Assembly: GCA_041398785.1 (NCBI GenBank)
Contig: JAWKUA010000004.1
Coordinates: 1-64,000, forward strand
DNA: 64,000 nucleotides
Source: Planctomycetaceae bacterium
Lineage (GTDB): Bacteria > Planctomycetota > Planctomycetia > Planctomycetales > Planctomycetaceae
Direction of reading: 5' to 3'
Below, piece after piece: positions 61,429 to 64,000 of this stretch. Made by a program: the position numbers and the translations under genes. The stretch's first letter is position 1. Each line of letters begins with the position of its first letter. Below the pieces are notes generated by a model that saw only the letters and a program-made list of their open reading frames with translations, searched no databases and was not told where the DNA came from.

Positions 61429-63102
61429 ATGACGCACTCAGAACAACTTCGCGCGGACGCGGCGGCCGCACTGATTTCGCCGACAGCCGTGAGTCGCATT
61501 TCCCTGGCTGACCGGTCCGAACTGTCACTTCCGGATCGCCGGGTTTCGCAAATGTCGTCTGTGGTCTTGCTGTTCGCCATTGCGTTTGTGCCGGTATCAG
61601 TTCAAGCGGCACTGGAAACGGAATCACCCGTCAGCGACGAGACAGCGGAAGTCGCCGCGGAAACGCCGGAAGAACTGCTGCCGATCCGCCAGCGGCCGTA
61701 CCAGGTCACTGTCTCGATGGCGTTTTCCGGCGATTCGCGACTGGCGGTGCTGAACCGGGAACATGTCCTGAAGGCAACGGCCGACGCCGTCCGGCGGATG
61801 TACGGTCCGATGTGGAATGCCAGCTTCGAAATCAATACGTGGCTGCAGCCGGGAACGCCGGATCAACTGAAGCGACTACAGTTGACGGACCTGATCCGCG
61901 AAGCTCCGGAACCCGGCAATTCGCTGGTTCGATATCCGGAAACGGAAGTCCACAAAGCCTTTCTTGTCACGGTTTCCGCAATCCAAAACTCCTACACAGT
62001 CGCGTGCCGCGAATACGATTCCAGATCGCAGGAACTGACGCCGATCCGAACGGACATCACGTTTGACGAACGGTCCATACCCGCCGTCGCGGCACGACTG
62101 ATCCGGGATTCGTTTCGTCCGACGCTGATGTTTTTTCGCCGGTTTCAGGACGCTGACGGTAACGAGTTCGTGGAGCTGGAAGTGCAGGCCGGCGAATTTC
62201 CCGCGCCGGATCCGTCGGCGGAACAGATCGTCATCGACGATGTCCTGCGCCCGTTCCTGCGAGAAATGGACCGGCGCGATCCCTCGAAGCTGAAGGCGCT
62301 GAAGGCATTGCCGCTGACCTATATTCGAGTCACCGGTGTCGACAACGAGATTGCCCGCGGAATGGTGACCGGAGTACTGATTTCGCACGCGTCGCTGGTC
62401 CCGTTTGGCGGCCGTGCCCGGCGGACCGAACAGATGGCACTGCGGCAGCGACCTGCCGCGGGAAGCAGCCGCGTGAAGATCGTTCTGAGAACCCGGCCCG
62501 ACAGACCGCTCGTCAGCCAGCGCACGGCGCTGGCATTCAAGCTGCGATACACCGATCAGGACCAGGCCGAACAGGTTCGGCTGCTGAGTGATCGCAACGG
62601 CGAAGTCGAGATCTTCCGGCATCCGGAATTCCCGACGTTCTGGATCTACGTTTACAGCGGCGGCATTCTGCTGGCTCGCGTGCCGTACGCTCCCGGAATG
62701 CTGCCCACCGATGTGATCGAGCTGCCCGACGATTCGATTCGTCTGAGCCTGGAAGGAGAACTGCAGTTGCTGCAGGATGAATTGGTCGACGCCGTGGCCC
62801 TGCGCGAGGTGTATTTCAGCATGGCTTCCAAAGCGGCGGAGGCCGGAAACGCGGTTGAAATGGAACGACACCTGAAAGCTCTGGCGGAAATACCGGGCCG
62901 GGAATACTTTCTGGAACAACTCAGTCTGCGACGTGTTCCGGCTCTGAACGAAGCCCGGGAAAAACGGAATCGAAGTCAGGAGCGCGATGTCACCCGACTG
63001 TGCAATAAGATGCAGGATTCGCTGACGCGATTTTTCAGTGACGAGAAGAAACAGGAACGACTGGAGCAGATCGCCGAACTTCGTGCGAAAGCCGGTCGTT
63101 AG
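61429..63102 (+). CDS. Secreted protein of unknown family, last gene of the cluster
   Basis: About 557 residues. A signal peptide or anchor is formed by MSSVVLLFAIAFVPVSVQA, which begins at an internal ATG (61552); that ATG could be the true start. The mature part is beta-rich in its first 380 residues (RPYQVTVSMAFSGDSRLAVL, FDERSIPAVAARLIRDSF, RVKIVLRTRPDRPLVSQRTA). It ends in a helical region (KAAEAGNAVEMERHLKALAE and following). No domain recognised. The ATG at 61429 begins two bases after the stop of the previous gene; an earlier ATG at 61408 would overlap it by 19 bases. Context suggests it works in the same envelope complex. Confidence 0.65.
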   Translation: MTHSEQLRADAAAALISPTAVSRISLADRSELSLPDRRVSQMSSVVLLFAIAFVPVSVQAALETESPVSDETAEVAAETPEELLPIRQRPYQVTVSMAFSGDSRLAVLNREHVLKATADAVRRMYGPMWNASFEINTWLQPGTPDQLKRLQLTDLIREAPEPGNSLVRYPETEVHKAFLVTVSAIQNSYTVACREYDSRSQELTPIRTDITFDERSIPAVAARLIRDSFRPTLMFFRRFQDADGNEFVELEVQAGEFPAPDPSAEQIVIDDVLRPFLREMDRRDPSKLKALKALPLTYIRVTGVDNEIARGMVTGVLISHASLVPFGGRARRTEQMALRQRPAAGSSRVKIVLRTRPDRPLVSQRTALAFKLRYTDQDQAEQVRLLSDRNGEVEIFRHPEFPTFWIYVYSGGILLARVPYAPGMLPTDVIELPDDSIRLSLEGELQLLQDELVDAVALREVYFSMASKAAEAGNAVEMERHLKALAEIPGREYFLEQLSLRRVPALNEAREKRNRSQERDVTRLCNKMQDSLTRFFSDEKKQERLEQIAELRAKAGR

Positions 63103-63124
63103 CGAATACCACTCAAGACCATTC

Positions 63125-64000
63125 ATGCAGAACATCGTTCGTCAGGAAGTCTTTCAGGCCGCGCAGACGCTGATCGTGAAAATCGGGTCCAACGTCCTGG
63201 CGCGCGACGATGATCGGCTGGATCGGGACCGGATCCAGCATCTGGCGGATCAGATTGACCGGCTGCTGGCGACCGGTCGCAAGGTGGTGCTTGTGTCCAG
63301 CGGCGCCGTTGCGGCGGGAGTCGGTATTCTGGGACTCAAACGCCGACCGGAGTCACTTTCAGAACTGCAGGCCGCCGCTGCCGTCGGGCAGGCTCACCTG
63401 ATTAAAGCCTGGGATGAAAGCCTGATCCGCACCGGTCACCATGTCGGGCAGATTCTGGTCACGGTGAATGACTTTCGGAATCGCCGCCGGTATCTGAATA
63501 TCCGAAATACGCTGCGGACGCTGGTCGGATTCGGGGTTGTTCCGGTCGTCAACGAAAACGATACCGTCAGCATCGAAGAAATCGCGCTGGGCGACAACGA
63601 TCAACTGGCGGCGATGATCGCCACTCTGGTGCCGGGCCCGCTGCTGATTATTCTGTCGGGAGTCGACGGGCTTTACGACGGCCCGCCATCGAATCCCGCC
63701 AGCACCGTCATTCCGCTGATCAAACAGCCGGAAGACGAATTGCTGAAGCTGGTTGCGAACGAACAAAGCAGTCGCGGTCGCGGCGGGATGGCGTCGAAAC
63801 TCAAGGCCATCCTGAGCGCGACGCGAACCGGCGAAAGCGTATTGCTTGCCGGCGGCAAGCGTCCGCATGTTCTTGACGAAATTCGCGAAGGACTCGAAAC
63901 CGGAACTCTGTTTCTGGCGTCCGGCGGCATTGTTCCGGCGTGGAAAAAGTGGATCGGCTATACGGCTCAGCCGCAGGGAGTTCTGGTCCTGGATGACGGC
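63125..64000 (+). CDS. proB: Glutamate 5-kinase (partial, C-terminus beyond the window)
   Basis: Phosphorylates glutamate in the first step of proline synthesis. The visible 292 codons contain the amino-acid-kinase motifs LIVKIGSNVLARDD, VVLVSSGAVAAGVGILGL, AAAAVGQAHLIKAWDE, VPVVNENDTVSIEEIALGDN, ILSGVDGLYDG and RGRGGMASKLKAILSA. The following residues (GIVPAWKKWIGYT...) begin the C-terminal PUA domain, which is cut by the right edge. The ATG at 63125 is 22 bases after the preceding stop. Read-through from the envelope cluster is possible, but the function is unrelated. Confidence 0.95.
   Translation, partial: MQNIVRQEVFQAAQTLIVKIGSNVLARDDDRLDRDRIQHLADQIDRLLATGRKVVLVSSGAVAAGVGILGLKRRPESLSELQAAAAVGQAHLIKAWDESLIRTGHHVGQILVTVNDFRNRRRYLNIRNTLRTLVGFGVVPVVNENDTVSIEEIALGDNDQLAAMIATLVPGPLLIILSGVDGLYDGPPSNPASTVIPLIKQPEDELLKLVANEQSSRGRGGMASKLKAILSATRTGESVLLAGGKRPHVLDEIREGLETGTLFLASGGIVPAWKKWIGYTAQPQGVLVLDDG

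Overview
The window looks like a chromosomal segment from a member of the Planctomycetota. This rests on a dense set of families typical of that phylum: a DUF1549/DUF1553 and DUF1501 pair, DUF1559, DUF1571, DUF1080, NHL and PQQ-like propellers, a futalosine-pathway menaquinone pair (MqnB, MqnD), a long isoleucyl-tRNA synthetase, and GC-rich coding DNA with long antisense shadow frames. I cannot place it at genus level. No rRNA, tRNA, CRISPR array or intact insertion sequence was recognised.

Layout. 1-9.1 kb: RNase R (cut by the left edge), an NHL protein, UspA, an ECF sigma factor, mqnB-mqnD, lgt, panC and a DUF1571 protein. 9.2-16.4 kb: scpB, a secreted transglutaminase, mtaB-tmk, a one-domain response regulator and a membrane-anchored TAXI-type binding protein. 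16.7-23.5 kb: two transporters (MFS and GntP type), each broken by one single-base frameshift, with tilS and rny between them. 23.7-29 kb: a 1324-residue unrecognised protein and a convergent multipass membrane protein. 29-39.3 kb: DUF1549/DUF1501 pair, tyrA, a highly acidic protein, purine nucleoside phosphorylase, a glycine-rich surface protein, xthA, DUF1559 and a zinc-ribbon protein.

39.5-46.7 kb is different. The isoleucyl-tRNA synthetase gene changes frame at least seven times. The following accessory genes are broken at the same density: an AAA15/OLD-like ATPase, a DUF3226-like TOPRIM protein, a nucleotidyltransferase with a small partner, and a GH62-like arabinofuranosidase. Because ileS should be essential, local sequence error is the simplest explanation, and the defence-like ATPase/TOPRIM/nucleotidyltransferase cassette may be intact in the living organism. 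Two copies of a short palindromic repeat sit in this stretch, one of them inside ileS.

46.9-51.5 kb: rhomboid and DUF1080 genes with overlapping stop and start codons, a GH5 endoglucanase, a MITE-like palindromic element with perfect 14-bp terminal inverted repeats, and nnrD.

51.5-63.1 kb is the most interesting part. A single-direction run begins at a good promoter and encodes a TolA/TonB-like anchored protein, ExbB/TolQ, ExbD/TolR, a Ser/Thr protein kinase fused to a second ExbD/TolR domain, a 1014-residue membrane-anchored TPR/beta-propeller protein, an 873-residue secreted TPR plus peptide-binding-like protein, and a secreted protein of unknown family. I infer a proton-motive-force-driven envelope system with a built-in kinase. 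The window ends in proB.
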